The notes: a model not told the origin generated them from the letters alone. DNA of 64,000 nucleotides from Oegoconia quadripuncta (GCA_949316235.1 OX438741.1:27719324-27783323); one strand, 5' to 3'; shown: positions 35,601 to 45,164, counted from the stretch's first letter. A program made the numbers and translations.

Positions 35601-37740
35601 CGTCTTACCAAGCTGCAGTTACACAATAACGAGAACCTAAGTGATTGTAACCACTAAAGTCAAAGAAACGCTCGAAATTGAATTGAGAAATATCAATATT
35701 CTAATTCATAGAATGAAAATCCGTTTTGAAATTTTGCGTACGCTCAAAGTATAACTGCAGCCTATCAACTTGCATGGCATGGACCATAGATGAATAAATT
35801 CCTACTTTCTTCAGTTTAATAATCATCTACTGTCATTATAATTCCATAAGATTATTTTTAGCCAATGTGATATTTTGTTTCAGGTAAGTTTGGTAAATTG
35901 TATCAACTATCTACTTTATTTTACAACGCCGTTATATCTAAAGTTTATGTATGTTTGTTGTAAGATGTCATAATACTTAGTTGCCGTTGTTTCCTAAACA
36001 TAGAAATAAATAGATTTCTTAAATTATGTCGTCAACTTTTAGTTATAAATTAGTGGCCGAATAATCCGCAGGAACATTTGTTCACTAATGGGGCGTTCGC
36101 AAAACGATAATATTGTATATCAGTTATGATATCGCAACATGTTTTGCCTTAAATTCTAACAACAAATGTTTTGACTTGACCGCAATGTTCCAGATAAGAG
36201 TCGCGTATTATGTGGACGCCCCATAAGCTGGCTTTTGCCTCGCAAACTACGAAAATTCATACATTATGTTAACTTTTAGATATATCAAGCTCCGACGGCG
36301 CTACCTCGCAGGTACCTGTACTTTAATGTGTTGACCCACGGCCACAACCAGACCCTGACGGTGGAGGGTGGCGGAGTCAACGCGACAGTCACACAACCCA
36401 ATATTGCAGCTACTAACGGCTTTGTTCATATAATCGACAGAGTGCTCGGAGTCCCATATACCACAGTGTTTGAGAAAATAAAGACTGATCCCATGCTCAA
36501 GTAAGTGTATTTTATAATTAATAAGTGTTGTCTAATCTTTGTTAGGTCAAATGGTATGTAACTGTCCGTGTGTATATTAACTTACTGTAACTTTTGTCCC
36601 GGCTTCCATTTAACCCTTGAAATTAGTACTTAGTAAGGCATATGACAAACGTGTACTGTATCAAAAAAAAAATAGGCTTCTATAAACTACCTATTTTGTA
36701 AACATACGATCTTTCCTCAAAATTTAGGATAATTCTGGAGCGTTAGGTATAGAGGTAGATCTTATCATGCAAGTTAATAGAAAAAACCCAAAATATTATT
36801 GAGATGGTATTGTTTTTAGAAGTATTATGTATGTTTTAGCATCACGTACAATCTCGGTAAGCGGCAGATGTTCAACCATCCACTAAACGAAATGGATCAT
36901 CGATACACGTACTTCGTCCCTCGCGACCACGCTTGGCTGAAATTCCAAATTAGACACCCTTCAGCGTTCAAGGCTCTCTTCAAGGAGGATTATGGATACT
37001 TCGTAAGTTGAATGAGGTTTAAACTCGAATATAATTCAATTATCGACGCTTCTAAAAGTACTTATTAAAAGGTCTTGGCCATCTTCGGCGTCTGCCGTCT
37101 ATTGGCACTGGTAACATAAAATTTGCTACTTTATATTATGAGCTGAGATATTATGAGATTATATTATATTATAAAAATTATGAGCTTGGGAAAGTAGCAA
37201 ATCGTTATAGCTAGGTCGTCGTTAAAAACAATGTACTGCTATCGTTTGTGAATATTCCTCTCAGCGTTCGATTTAATTTTCAGACAAAACAAATCTTAGA
37301 GAGGCATCTTATCAGAGCGGGGCGTGCTTACACTGTATCGGATCTGAAATTGCTCGCCAATGAAACTCACCCATTCGTTCTACCGACTTCACGCGATCCG
37401 CTCAAACTGCGTGTCAAGGAATCTGATAAAAGTAAGCTTTTAACGGCCCATTTACATTATTATCTCTATTCACTTGGATATTAAAATCAACGTTTCCTTG
37501 CAGAATTAACTTTAAATTGTGCTAATTTTCACAGATTACTACGTTGAATGGAACGGGCACTGGATCCACGTATTTAGGCCTGACGTGGAATGTACTAACG
37601 GCATTATTCACGTGATAGATGAACCCTTCGTGCTGGAGAGCGATATCCGTGCCACCGGTAGCGCTGAAAACTTACACATCACCAATACAATTTTCCTGCT
37701 CTTAATTCCTTTTACCCTTGTCAGAATCTTAGAAAATTAA
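17543..37740 (+). CDS. mfas: Midline fasciclin (mfas / TGFBI-like), 12 visible exons, 5' partial
   Basis: Four-FAS1 extracellular adhesion protein of the periostin/TGFBI/midline fasciclin group. In flies mfas is a membrane-attached protein of the nervous-system midline. Exons: 17543-17681, 25064-25242, 25913-26046, 29167-29263, 29983-30160, 31281-31441, 33623-33780, 35265-35355, 36280-36500, 36840-37002, 37284-37431, 37535-37740. All junctions are GT-AG and keep phase, giving 1,875 nt (624 residues plus TAA). Each FAS1 repeat shows the paired motifs: TLFAPTNQAF with VLHVIDQVL; TFFIPVDEGF with VVHLIQRPL; TLFAPSNEAW with FVHIIDRVL; YTYFVPRDHAW with IIHVIDEPF. N-glycosylation sequons (NTT, NQT, NAT, NET) fit an extracellular protein. 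The last 20 residues are hydrophobic after a small-residue ATGSAEN, as in GPI signals. The signal peptide and the first residues of FAS1-1 lie upstream and were not found. Confidence 0.93.
17804..18503 (-). repeat. BEL 3' LTR
   Basis: 700 bp. In element orientation it begins TGTTACGGAC and ends CTCTGCTATA. It carries a longer GA run than the other LTR. Short frames inside it are not genes. Confidence 0.93.
18504..18516 (-). other. BEL polypurine tract
   Basis: On the element strand GGGGGGTAGAGAT abuts the 3' LTR. This is the expected place and composition for the primer of plus-strand DNA synthesis. Confidence 0.75.
18540..24254 (-). CDS. BEL gag-pol polyprotein, one premature stop near the C-terminus
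   Basis: One continuous frame from ATG 24254. Gag has a DUF1759-type segment with YELPAFNGNPSDW near residue 300, then paired Cys/His knuckles about 520-585 (CVRCKGDHRLTDC, CFKCIARRHARNRC). The aspartic protease has LLDDGATVSLID near 655. Reverse transcriptase has YMDDYL near 1056, in the YxDD form. RNase H has VFGDASELAYA near 1238. Integrase has a CQLC zinc site, GLDYFGPM near 1616, IYSDRGTNF and GSWERL. TGA at 18819-18821 stops the frame at codon 1812. The same frame runs on for 92 more codons to TAG 18540, through the family's usual C-terminal domain. The stop replaces a codon next to QWR in a CpG context, consistent with CGA to TGA. The lost part lies beyond the integrase core. No envelope gene is seen. 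Confidence 0.95.
24263..24324 (-). other. BEL primer-binding site for tRNA-Tyr, tandemly duplicated
   Basis: The functional copy is 24295-24312, on the element strand TGGTCCTTCGAGCCGGAT, 6 nt from the LTR. It is the complement of the 3' end of insect tRNA-Tyr (acceptor strand TCGAAGGA plus CCA). Immediately inward, 24263-24294 repeats the last six LTR bases, the same spacer and the primer site with two 1-base insertions. Such a repeat could arise by template slippage during reverse transcription. Confidence 0.85.
24319..25016 (-). repeat. BEL 5' LTR
   Basis: 698 bp, matching the 3' LTR except for one 2-bp GA unit and one substitution. It ends 47 bp upstream of mfas exon b. Confidence 0.93.
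25064..25242 (+). CDS. mfas: mfas exon b: FAS1-1 middle
   Basis: The acceptor TTTTAATTGCAG is preceded by a branch-point-like ACTAAC at 25046-25051; the donor GTAAGT follows 25242. It takes up the split codon from exon a, encodes SNLAITLTNLDY to NRNGKRQ and ends in phase 0. The branch point and acceptor lie on the exon side of the BEL insertion and are intact. Confidence 0.92.
25575..25760 (-). pseudogene. RTE-type LINE C-terminal debris
   Basis: ACAGGACATCTACTGCTGAA, then CTGCCACTTCAAGTTGCTAA and CCGCTGGGCTATGTCAGTGA match the moth RTE C-terminal region, whose minus-strand reading is KVTDIAQRISKLK. Short and frame-broken. A (TTCG)n run follows near 25755. Confidence 0.65.
25913..26046 (+). 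CDS. mfas: mfas exon c: FAS1-1 end, linker, FAS1-2 start
   Basis: Acceptor TTTTTGTTTTAG; donor GTGTGT after 26046. It encodes VLHVIDQVLQPLQ, the last strand of FAS1-1, then a linker and FNIGQHRLR, and ends two bases into an arginine codon. Confidence 0.9.
26047..29166. other. mfas intron between exons c and d
   Basis: Contains a repeat block at 26170-26620 (AGAAAACCCCGGGTATTTAA; CGCCGGCAAACACGTAACGC) related to 51345-51580, and a reverse Helitron-like element at 27808-27990. The rest is AT-rich with no supported frame. Confidence 0.6.
27808..27990 (-). mobile_element. Lep1/Helitron-like fragment, reverse
   Basis: CGCGCTTCGCCTGCGTGGAA, CCCGCGGGAATTACTT and CAAATTTCATCCAAATCCAT are the complement of the body at 10078-10303. 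The CTAGT end is degraded. Confidence 0.65.
29167..29263 (+). CDS. mfas: mfas exon d: FAS1-2 core start
   Basis: Acceptor TTTTATTCGCAG; donor GTGATG. It completes the split arginine and encodes SFRQKVNQLKKKEVF then HTFFIPVDEGFK, the FAS1 strand motif of domain 2. Phase 0 at its end. Confidence 0.9.
29530..29900 (-). pseudogene. Degraded LINE C-terminus in the intron between exons d and e
   Basis: Two overlapping minus-strand frames together resemble the tail of some non-LTR retrotransposon polyproteins, ending in a QRISNAIQRGNEANLL motif preceded by DRRAGQYFGQ. The frame shifts at least once, near 29745. No catalytic reverse transcriptase motif remains. I recognise the AIQRGN tail as a recurrent LINE feature but cannot assign the clade. 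A recent insertion is unlikely given the breaks. Confidence 0.45.
29983..30160 (+). CDS. mfas: mfas exon e: FAS1-2 middle
   Basis: Acceptor ATGTCCTTTCAG; donor GTAAGT. It encodes PTTRSDLIDEKVIDGHVIPH, then HVLF and the strand NVKVIISFST, and carries one base into exon f. Confidence 0.92.
30161..31280. other. mfas intron, nothing recognised
   Basis: AT-rich. No repeat with identifiable ends and no coding frame. Confidence 0.5.
31281..31441 (+). CDS. mfas: mfas exon f: FAS1-2 end
   Basis: Acceptor TTATCCTGACAG; donor GTGAGT. It encodes TYVKSNTVAGDTK through MADIVRANIPVKNGVVHLIQ, the closing strand of FAS1-2, ending phase 0 at DFLK. Confidence 0.92.
31442..33622. other. mfas intron between exons f and g
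   Basis: Mostly AT-rich. An interspersed repeat lies at about 32870-33060 (ATACGAGGAGGTTGTCAATT). A SINE family 1 fragment lies at 33275-33400 (AGATAAGATAGCCAGTCGCC). Nothing coding. Confidence 0.55.
33623..33780 (+). CDS. mfas: mfas exon g: FAS1-3 start
   Basis: Acceptor TATTTAAACAG; donor GTATTA (weaker). It encodes CKFYEVILDLGINNQFLLEL and the FAS1 motif TLFAPSNEAW, ending two bases into an arginine codon. Confidence 0.92.
33984..34848. mobile_element. Long-TIR mariner-like derivative, copy B, with transposase C-terminus
   Basis: 865 bp, flanked by TA at 33982-33983 and 34849-34850, in the mfas intron between exons g and h. The arms match copy A. The core keeps, on the minus strand (about 34330-34540), the last 60 or so codons of a transposase: FWGYVKDMLYKKRYENVGEL through QEGSHFEHLIN. 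The preceding catalytic DDE/D region and the N-terminus are deleted. The WGYVKD block is the conserved segment just after the last catalytic acid in Tc1/mariner-type enzymes. Non-autonomous. Confidence 0.9.
35265..35355 (+). CDS. mfas: mfas exon h: FAS1-3 middle
   Basis: Acceptor ATCCTTTTCCCAG; donor GTACCT. It completes the split arginine, encodes NHQKLREILNLHLVRERLPM and continues to NNMNQ, ending phase 0. The NLHLV piece is the YH-type motif region of FAS1. Confidence 0.9.
35356..36279. other. mfas intron, nothing recognised
   Basis: AT-rich with no repeat I can name. The acceptor used is AACTTTTAG at 36271-36279. Confidence 0.5.
36280..36500 (+). CDS. mfas: mfas exon i: FAS1-3 end and FAS1-4 start
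   Basis: Donor GTAAGT. It encodes IYQAPTALPRRYLYFNVLTH, two sequons (NQT, NAT), the closing motif NGFVHIIDRVL of FAS1-3, then TVFEKIKTDPML, the first helix of FAS1-4. Ends two bases into an asparagine codon. Confidence 0.92.
36840..37002 (+). CDS. mfas: mfas exon j: FAS1-4 core start
   Basis: Acceptor TATGTTTTAG; donor GTAAGT. It encodes ITYNLGKRQMFNHPL and YTYFVPRDHAWLKFQ, the FAS1-4 strand motif, ending phase 0 at YGYF. Confidence 0.92.
37284..37431 (+). CDS. mfas: mfas exon k: FAS1-4 middle
   Basis: Acceptor TTTAATTTTCAG; donor GTAAGC. It encodes TKQILERHLIRAGRAYTVSD, LKLLANETHPF and KLRVKESDK, carrying one base onward. Confidence 0.92.
37535..37740 (+). CDS. mfas: mfas exon l: FAS1-4 end and GPI-type C-terminus
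   Basis: The acceptor CTAATTTTCACAG restores a split asparagine. It encodes YYVEWNGHWIHVF, the closing motif NGIIHVIDEPFVLES, a short hydrophilic spacer with ATGSAEN, then a hydrophobic stretch IFLLLIPFTLVRIL, and TAA. The layout of a small-residue site followed by a hydrophobic tail is the usual GPI-anchor signal. The four charged-to-polar residues at the end make it slightly atypical. Confidence 0.92.
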
Positions 37741-37921
37741 TTTACCTGCTAGGTTTTTAATCAATTTGACGAGGCGTGATTCCTTTTGTTTACCCCAAAG
37801 AGGTTGCAACTGTGTAATTTGTTCGAGCCGATAAAAATCAAGGGAATTTTATAGATTGGCTCCTTTTTTATTTTTATTTAAAAAAAATTGTAAAGTATTT
37901 CAATCAACTTTGTAAAATAAA
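37741..37921 (+). terminator. mfas: mfas 3' UTR with first polyadenylation signal
   Basis: AATAAA at 37916-37921 is the first canonical signal, 176 nt after the stop. Further AATAAA-like sites downstream (for example near 39315) could give longer UTRs; which is used cannot be read from sequence. Confidence 0.5.
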
Positions 37922-40354
37922 TTCATAGTTATTTACTACTTCATTTTTTTTAGTTACCATACGTTTTGGTTGTATAGTTTTTGTAGAGTTATGTATGATT
38001 TATAATTATATTATGATGAATGAATATAGAACGTAAAAAATATCTATACACTGCCAGTAGATAACTAATATAAAATAAAACAATATTGCGGAACTTAATA
38101 TTATTATTTATTGCGCAATATTTACAAAGAATTATATGTAACAACAATCGAAATATCGAGATGTTTTAACTTGGCCAATTATTACTATTATTGAAGTATT
38201 ACTTCCTACCGACGAACCTGCAAAAGTTCGGGCCGAAAATATTAGTATCAACCTTTTCCCTTGTGCCTTCTTTGGAAAAAATTAAATTTATTTACGATTA
38301 GTTCTATCAATCATAATCTGTTGAAAATTCGTCTTAGACTACAATATACATTCCATGTTAAGTATATTTTAAACAAATCTATTTATTACTAGATATAGTA
38401 AGCAAAATTATTGACGTTATAATTCTGAAAAAAAATAAAAGATAAATACTTGCATAATCTTTCTGTAAGAATTTTGTAATGTTCATTGAAATAGAACAAA
38501 ATATTTAAGGTTTTGAAATTTTAGGCAACTTGGACTTTGTTTAAATCAAATATAGGCTATTTATTGTAAATAGACTATATCTGGTTGGGATGAGGATGGT
38601 TAGATCGGTGAATTAAACATGGCAGTATTAACTCGTAGCTAGTGGATAAGTGACGCGAATTTATGTCCTTAGTATTTATTGAAGTTGTCCTTGAATTAAG
38701 GAGAAAATGTTAATTTTAAATGTATATAGGGATGAATGTGCTTACAGTTGCGGTGCATTTGTGATTTCTCTTATGTTTATAAACGGATGTAAATAATTTA
38801 TGTAAGTTATAATTATATTCATAATTCTGATTATTGTATAATTTAGTAGCTATTACTTCGAAGCGACTGAAATTTTATCACATTGTCATAATTATGCTAA
38901 AATGTATCAGATACTCTAAATATTAAATAGAAATGCTGCTTAAAAGCTAGCGTGTACGTCTTTCACATAATTTTATAACCTTTCTATATTTGATAGAACA
39001 ATATGGTGTTTGATTACATTTTTATAGTTGGTTTTAATATTGTATGTACTACAAGAGCTTATAGCAGCATTTCTTTTTTAGGTAGGTAAATACTATCAAC
39101 TTCTTATACAACACTTATAATATTTTGTTGTAATATAAAACGAATAATGTTTTGTCGGCTTTATAGATTTATAAACATTTATAGATATCTATACAGAATT
39201 ATGAAACTTTACCACGCCAAAGCTATTTCAGCTGATATTATAAAACTGTAAGTTATACCTACAGAAGAGAAATTGACCCAACCCAATGAATTATTTAGTA
39301 CCTATGTATTTTGAAATAAAATATACAGTGGAATTTTAATAGTATAGTAGTGTTATTAAATGGGGACTAATTGACCCAAGACAATATAATTTTGACCAAA
39401 TATTCAACCAAATATTTGGTTAAGTTCATTGGAATTCCATTGACTAGTGGTGTTCTACGTATCTCAAAGTAATGTCAAATTAGTTAACATTATAATCGGA
39501 TAATGTACGTGTTTATGAATAAAACAATTACGTATAAATGCAATGTTTGTTTCATTGAAATTTATATATAAGCTATCTAACCAACGCGCAACGTGAAGGC
39601 CGAATATAACTTTAATTAAGTATGGTCCGGAGATCACCAACACATTCTCAGGATCCATATGTTACTAATGTGCCTCTGTGACGTAACTAGGAGTAAGTAT
39701 CAAGTCTTAGATTAGACTAAGCGAAGAGAGCGTACTTGTAAGAGCGCTCACTCAAGGATGGGTGAGGTTTTAGCGCAGTAGTGAGTGTATGTCGTTCTGA
39801 TTCTTTATTCGCTAACCTCGCACACGGCCTCTGCATGCTGATGACATTTAGTGCCGTTTCGCGGCGGAAAATCTAATGGAATACAGGTTAACGTTTATAA
39901 ATGAAACAAAACCTTTTTGAGCACATCCATATATTCAATGCACCTGTGCGGTAGCTGAACATTATGATAAAGAAAATTCAGCGAACCTAACGCGAAGACT
40001 AAGTCAATGTATATGGATATCAAAAACATGTTTTTAGAACTAGTGGCTCGTTAATCAGGAAAACAAAATCAATTAACAGTTTACAAAAGTCGAGACGCGT
40101 CTGAGTGTTGATTTTGCGGACCCGCAAACCGAGTACAAGCCGCCCCGCACCGCTGCCTACCCTTGATGAATGCTTAGACGTTATATGAAACTTGCTTTAA
40201 CTTTAGGTAACTGTTAAATAACTGTTCAATCTAGGAACAAAGGCTTTCAAGGTTTCAGAATAAACAGTTACTCGCTACTAGTTTGCGATGGAACGGCAGC
40301 TTATTAAATCCATAGGTAAGACACCTAATGATCCATAGTTACGTTAGTAATATA
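37922..40354. other. AT-rich region downstream of mfas
   Basis: Possibly extended 3' UTR in its first part. No coding frame with domain features. A short GC-richer block at 40090-40165 is unassigned. Confidence 0.45.
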
Positions 40355-41394
40355 CAGGGCGTCCCAAAGTTATGGGACATGAAGGGGAAGTACCTTAAAT
40401 ATCGTAGATAGTGAATTTTGCTCAAAGAAGACTTTATGTTATTTTTAAAAGTTAGTAATTCTGCATTCATAGATTTTCTAAAAATTATTTGCTTCGGCTG
40501 GGAATCGAACCGACTCAAATGTGAAAAAAAAAACACCCTACTTTTATGATGCCAATCGAAAGAATAGCTAAAAAATAATAACTCTGCCTAAGTAACATAG
40601 TATTTTAAAAGAAAGGAACAACGTGAAATTAATCATTTTAATCAAATAAAAAACATACATGAAACTGCCGTAGTCAATTAAGTAGGTATTTTTTTGTAAA
40701 TTAATTAATTAAATGCTCAAAATGTGATCCCTCTTGTCTTACGCAAATCGCCAATCTTTTAATGAGCCCGCTGCCTGTTGATTTTCTAATCATTTTATGG
40801 TGAACACTCGATGTGATATGGCACAATTCTGTTTGCAACTCGCCTACGTTCTCGTATCGCTTTTTGTATAGCATATCTTTCACGTATCCCCAAAAGAAGA
40901 AATCTAATGGAAATATTTGAGTGGTGTGTTGAACGTATTGAAATACAAGTTTTATCATTTCATCTACACGTGCACTTATAATAAGGAAAACTATGTTAGT
41001 ACCTATTTTATGAAGTGGGTACTTATTTACGAATAATCAATGCTATCTTTGGAATGATAATATCGCTACTTTTCGAACGTCGTCGGCAATAAATAACTTT
41101 CTTGAAATTTGACTCAATCATTTTATGTTGTTCCTTTCTTTTAAAATACTATGTTACTTAGGCAGAGTTATTATTTTTTAGCTATTCTTTCGATTGGCAT
41201 CATAAAAGTAGGGTGTTTTTTTTTTCACATTTAAGTCGGTTCGATTCCCAGCCGAAGCAAGTAATTTTTAGAAAATCTATGAATGCAGAATTACTAACTT
41301 TTAAAAATAACATAAAGTCTTCTTTGAGCAAAATTCACTATCTACGATATTTAAGGTACTTCCCCTTCATGTCCCATAACTTTGGGACGCCCTG
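40355..41394. mobile_element. Long-TIR mariner-like derivative, copy C, largest remnant
   Basis: 1,040 bp, flanked by TA at 40353-40354 and 41395-41396. The arms match A and B. On the minus strand (40701-40958) a frame begins DEMIKLVF, then joins PLDFFFWGYVKDMLYKKRYE and runs to the same C-terminus as copy B. Start and end of the transposase are thus present, but a single internal deletion of several hundred bases removed the DNA-binding and catalytic parts. It holds core sequence found in A alone plus that found in B alone, so A and B derive from different deletions of a common parent. Confidence 0.9.
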
Positions 41395-41440
41395 TATAGT
41401 ATTCTGTGACTATACTAACGAGTTCCCTCGATCTGCCTGT

Positions 41441-41568
41441 AACTTGGACATACCGACTGACAGATAAATGCAATAAACCTTTTTTATTTCCAGTAGATTT
41501 AAATTGACATTCAACAAATGATAACATGTATCTTACGTTGAAATAAATGCTTGAAGTTTGAAGTTTGC
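41441..41568 (+). mobile_element. 5'-truncated LINE 3' tail, the empty-site paralog
   Basis: AACTTGGACATACCGACTGA, CAGATAAATGCAATAAACC, ATTTAAATTGACATTCAACA and CTTACGTTGAAATAAATGCT lead to the tail TTGAAGTTTGAAGTTTG. The same sequence, in reverse, flanks both sides of the element at 57667-62722. Here it runs uninterrupted through AACAAATGATAACATGTATC, so it shows the unoccupied target. Confidence 0.85.
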
Positions 41569-42514
41569 CAGTGTTAAATAAGTTTATAATCGGGAATGGA
41601 TTTGCGTTAAAATAAGTGGCAGGATTTTGGAAACCCTATTCTAAAATTTAATGCGACGTATTCAGAATAAAGTGTACAGTTACCAGATCCTTTATTGATG
41701 CCAGCTTCTGATTTTTCTATCCGGTCGGTTCTCAATGCAGCAGACAACAGAGGTGAAGATTTACAGCGGATTACTTTTCTGTGTACCCTTCACACTATTT
41801 CTAATTACACAGTACTACAGCGGCTTGGAGGTTTCCGCAAGAGCATTCGAGGGTTGAATCAATTTCGTGTTTGAATGGCGAATTTCGAATGAGCCTTTTT
41901 AAAAGAAAGAGCACTCTCGCCTATATATTGTTACCTACCTAGACGTGGGTAGATACAGATTCGTGACCTACCTCTAAGTTTACCGGTCGATGTACTCCAA
42001 CTACATAGATACCTACTCTACTCAATTTGCGACAGTTTAAAAATGTTAAGATTTTAGAAAATTTTAGTATCTTATAAACCCCATAGATTAAAAAAAAAAC
42101 TCGCCATGAAGCGAAACAGATATGACTGAGTGAAAATTTATGCATGTGTAAACAGTTTTAATTATAGGTAAGGTAAATGAAACAACAAAGGTCGTCCTGA
42201 GAGTACGGAGCCACTCTCTTAATCCCACAAGGTTGGGACGACGACAGCCGGCCCTGTATGCTAATCTCCTTGATGGATAGCGAGAACCCTTACATCGTGT
42301 ATGGTAGAAAATGTTGCAATGTATACCCCTATTGCTGTCCGTTTAAAAGAGACTGGCGGAAATAAATGATTCCACGAGATAAGGTCCGGCTAGCAAGTCA
42401 TTACATAAATGTAGCTATACTTTGGAGCGCTATTACTGTGAGTCAGTATGGTATCGGTCGTTAAACGTTTACCAGTCATTGTTTATACTGAAAATGAGAA
42501 GAAAGATCAGGGGG
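41569..42514. other. Non-coding, nothing recognised
   Basis: No coding frame or identifiable repeat. A GC-richer block around 42185-42300 is unassigned. Confidence 0.45.
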
Positions 42515-42905
42515 TTCATCATTATCATATCAGTTACAGGACGTCCACAGCTGAACACAGGCCTCCGACATAGAATTTCAGAGTTACCGGTTAGAAGCGG
42601 CCGGCATCCAGCGACCTGCCGCGACCTTTGTCAGGTCGTCTGTTCACCTTGTGAGTGGATGTGAACCTTAATGCCCCACCGGCCATCAGATCTTAGAGCT
42701 ATGTGCCCCGACCACTGCTACTTCAATTTAGTAATCCGCTGGGCTATGCCAGTAACTTTCGTTCGCCCGCGGATTTCCTCATTCCTGATTCAATCACGTA
42801 TAGCATCGCCATCTACGTAGCTTGTTGCATGACTTTGAGCTTTCAGTGGTCCATAGTGAGAGGCTACGTTTCAGTGACTTACATCACCATTCCATTCTCG
42901 AAATT
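42515..42905 (-). pseudogene. RTE-type LINE C-terminal fragment
   Basis: The minus strand reads DRIRNEEIRGRTKVTGIAQR then ITKLK, followed by two stops and SGHIALRSDGRWG. This is the well-known C-terminal end of moth RTE polyproteins. In-frame stops show it is dead. It ends near ATCATTATCATATCAGTTAC, the 3' end of the element. Confidence 0.75.
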
Positions 42906-43609
42906 GCAAATTAGTACGTCTATCTAGGACAACAGATCCGATTAGATAGGTCCCACTTCGAGAGAGAGGCCTATCGACGAATCCTACTCGGATGATATAG
43001 CGTTCGGGAATTGCGAAACGTCTTCTTGTCCAAAATACCTCAGTGCATGAGGACAAGTCTTTAAATCAATGTATGTTAGCAGTGATCAGAGGATTCACAA
43101 GACTAAAAATAAAATACCTAAACACCGTGAAATTGGGTTTGTGCCCGCTGGTTAGGCCCTATAGGTACCTACTCGTAAATATCGTTTCCAAAGAATCATG
43201 GATCGAAAAAATTTCAACTTTTTAAATACAAAATAGGTACATGATATAAAAATAAATTAATATCAGTCGTTTACATAGTCAACAAATCATTTATATATGG
43301 TATACGCTTTCATAATAAGGTTCCAGTAGACATTCAAAATTTACCTTTAAATAAATTCGAAACCATCATAAATAAAAAATTAATCACCAGGCTAATATAA
43401 AAAAAATTGTTTTCAAGTGATACTTTTATCCTAAGTATGAAATAAAATCTATTGACTATTTCGGTTACTTACTATGAAAGAGCAAACATTTTTCTACGAT
43501 TGACTGACTGACGGTTTTTCTTTGGAAAAGTTGTTCAGGGTAACGAGTAACTACAGCACGTAGATCACGGGTACAAAACCAACAAAATTTCGAGATTTAT
43601 ATACTTATA

Positions 43610-43750
43610 CAGGGTGTAATTGAAGTGATGCATCGCATGATGTCTTCTGGCTGATACGATGATGATGATATTATGTTGACGGGTGATACCACTCCTGTTT
43701 ACTAACAACTTTTCCCAACGAATCATAGTAAAATTCCACCGAAAATTATT
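43610..43750 (+). mobile_element. Partial MITE with CAGGGTG end
   Basis: It starts TA-CAGGGTGTAATTGAAGTG and shares the inner CAACTTTTCCCAACG / AAATTCCACCG layout with the complete element at 49194-49417. The right end is lost. Confidence 0.5.
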
Positions 43751-43807
43751 CAACTTTCTTTATAAACTACGCCGATCTCTCAGACCACAGCTTATGTCAA
43801 AAAAATT

Positions 43808-44775
43808 CAGCCTAATTGGAATATGGTTTTTTGTGGAAAATTGTTAGCAGGTGGAAGTGAATTCACGTGCTAATACGACATAAACGATTTCAGTTACACA
43901 TGACGATGAAAAACTCAATTCAGATACAAAACGTCAGTGTAGTTAACTGACCCTGTAAGGATTTCCTCGTTCACTAACTTAGAAAAGGAGTTTCAAAGAA
44001 GTTTGGTTCTTTAATATACTTTTCACATTACTTGCGCCCTTTTGATTAGTTGTTTCTTACGATTTCAAATACACCTGACGATGAAAAACTCAAATCAGAT
44101 ACAAAACGTCGAATTTCCTCGTTCACTAACTTTAGAATAGGAGTTTCATAGGAGTTTGGTGAAAGAGTATACTCTTTCATCATCAGCAGCCCGTAAACAT
44201 TCCACTGCAGGGATATAGGCCTTCCCTCGTATAATGGGGGAGTATGGGCCATAGTCCACCACGCTGGCCCAATGCGGGTTGGGGACTTCACATGCCTCTG
44301 AATTTTTATTTCGCAGGCATACAGGTTTCCTCACGATGTTTTCCGTCACCGTTTTAAGAGCAGTCAGATAAATGCATATAAGTAATTATATTAAATTTAA
44401 AAACTTATTGGTACATGGCATACTCTTTAATTCGGCTTAATTGGAATATGGTTCTCAGTGAAAAATTATTAGTAGACGAAAGTGGATTCACCTGCTAATA
44501 CGACATGCACGATTTCAATTACACTTGGTAGCGATGATGATAAAAAACTGTGGTTTTTGGGCCGTGTCTTGACATGGCAGAATGTATTTTCTCTTATATT
44601 ACGTTCGCTGTACACCAGAGTTTATTCTCTCAAATAAAATACAAAACGTCAGTGTAGTTAACCGACCCTGTAAAGATTTCCTCGTTCACTAACTTTAGAA
44701 AAGGAGTTTCAAAGGAGTTTGGTTCTTTAATATACTTTTCACTTTACTTGCGCCCTTTTGATCAGTTGTTTCTTT
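43808..44775 (+). repeat. Triplicated local block
   Basis: A unit with AATTGGAATATGGTT, GATACAAAACGTCAGTGTAG, GATTTCCTCGTTCACTAACT and AAAGGAGTTTGGTTCTTTAA occurs at 43818-44055, as a shortened second copy at about 44065-44160, and again at 44437-44775. The second copy is split by a SINE (44178-44419). No coding content. Spread within 1 kb suggests tandem duplication rather than transposition. Confidence 0.75.
44178..44419 (-). repeat. SINE family 2, headless, with target duplication
   Basis: Flanked by ATACTCTTT on both sides (44169-44177 and 44420-44428). CATCATCAGCAGCCCGTAAA is the tail end; the body has CCACTGCAGGGATATAGGCC. It is the same family as 46156-46425 but lacks the tRNA-like head, so it is 5' truncated. 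Confidence 0.75.
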
Positions 44776-45164
44776 TTCTTTTGTATATTATCAATGCACT
44801 AGCACTTTCCCAACTAAAGGCCTGGCTTATGTCGCTTTGTCTCCTTCTTCTAAGTCAATTTATCTTGCATCAGTCTCATTTGTAATATCATTTCTTACGC
44901 TATCTTTAACTGTTCCTCTCATAATACTATTGAGTTCAAATGTGCAGACCTAACTGGAACGATTTAGATTATTCCAAACACTTTTGTATATCTGATGGAA
45001 AGCACATTTAATTCTTGTGAGAACGTCCCGACCACATAAGATAGTATTCGAAACATTTTGCATATCCAACAGTTTAACAAAATCTGAATCGTGAAGGTCC
45101 ACTGCACTTTTAAATCCGTTAGTACAATAATATCGTTGAAATTCGAATCCTATTCCACTTTATC
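44776..45164. other. Non-coding, nothing recognised
   Basis: No frame or repeat identified between the triplicated block and the next Helitron-like element. Confidence 0.45.
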
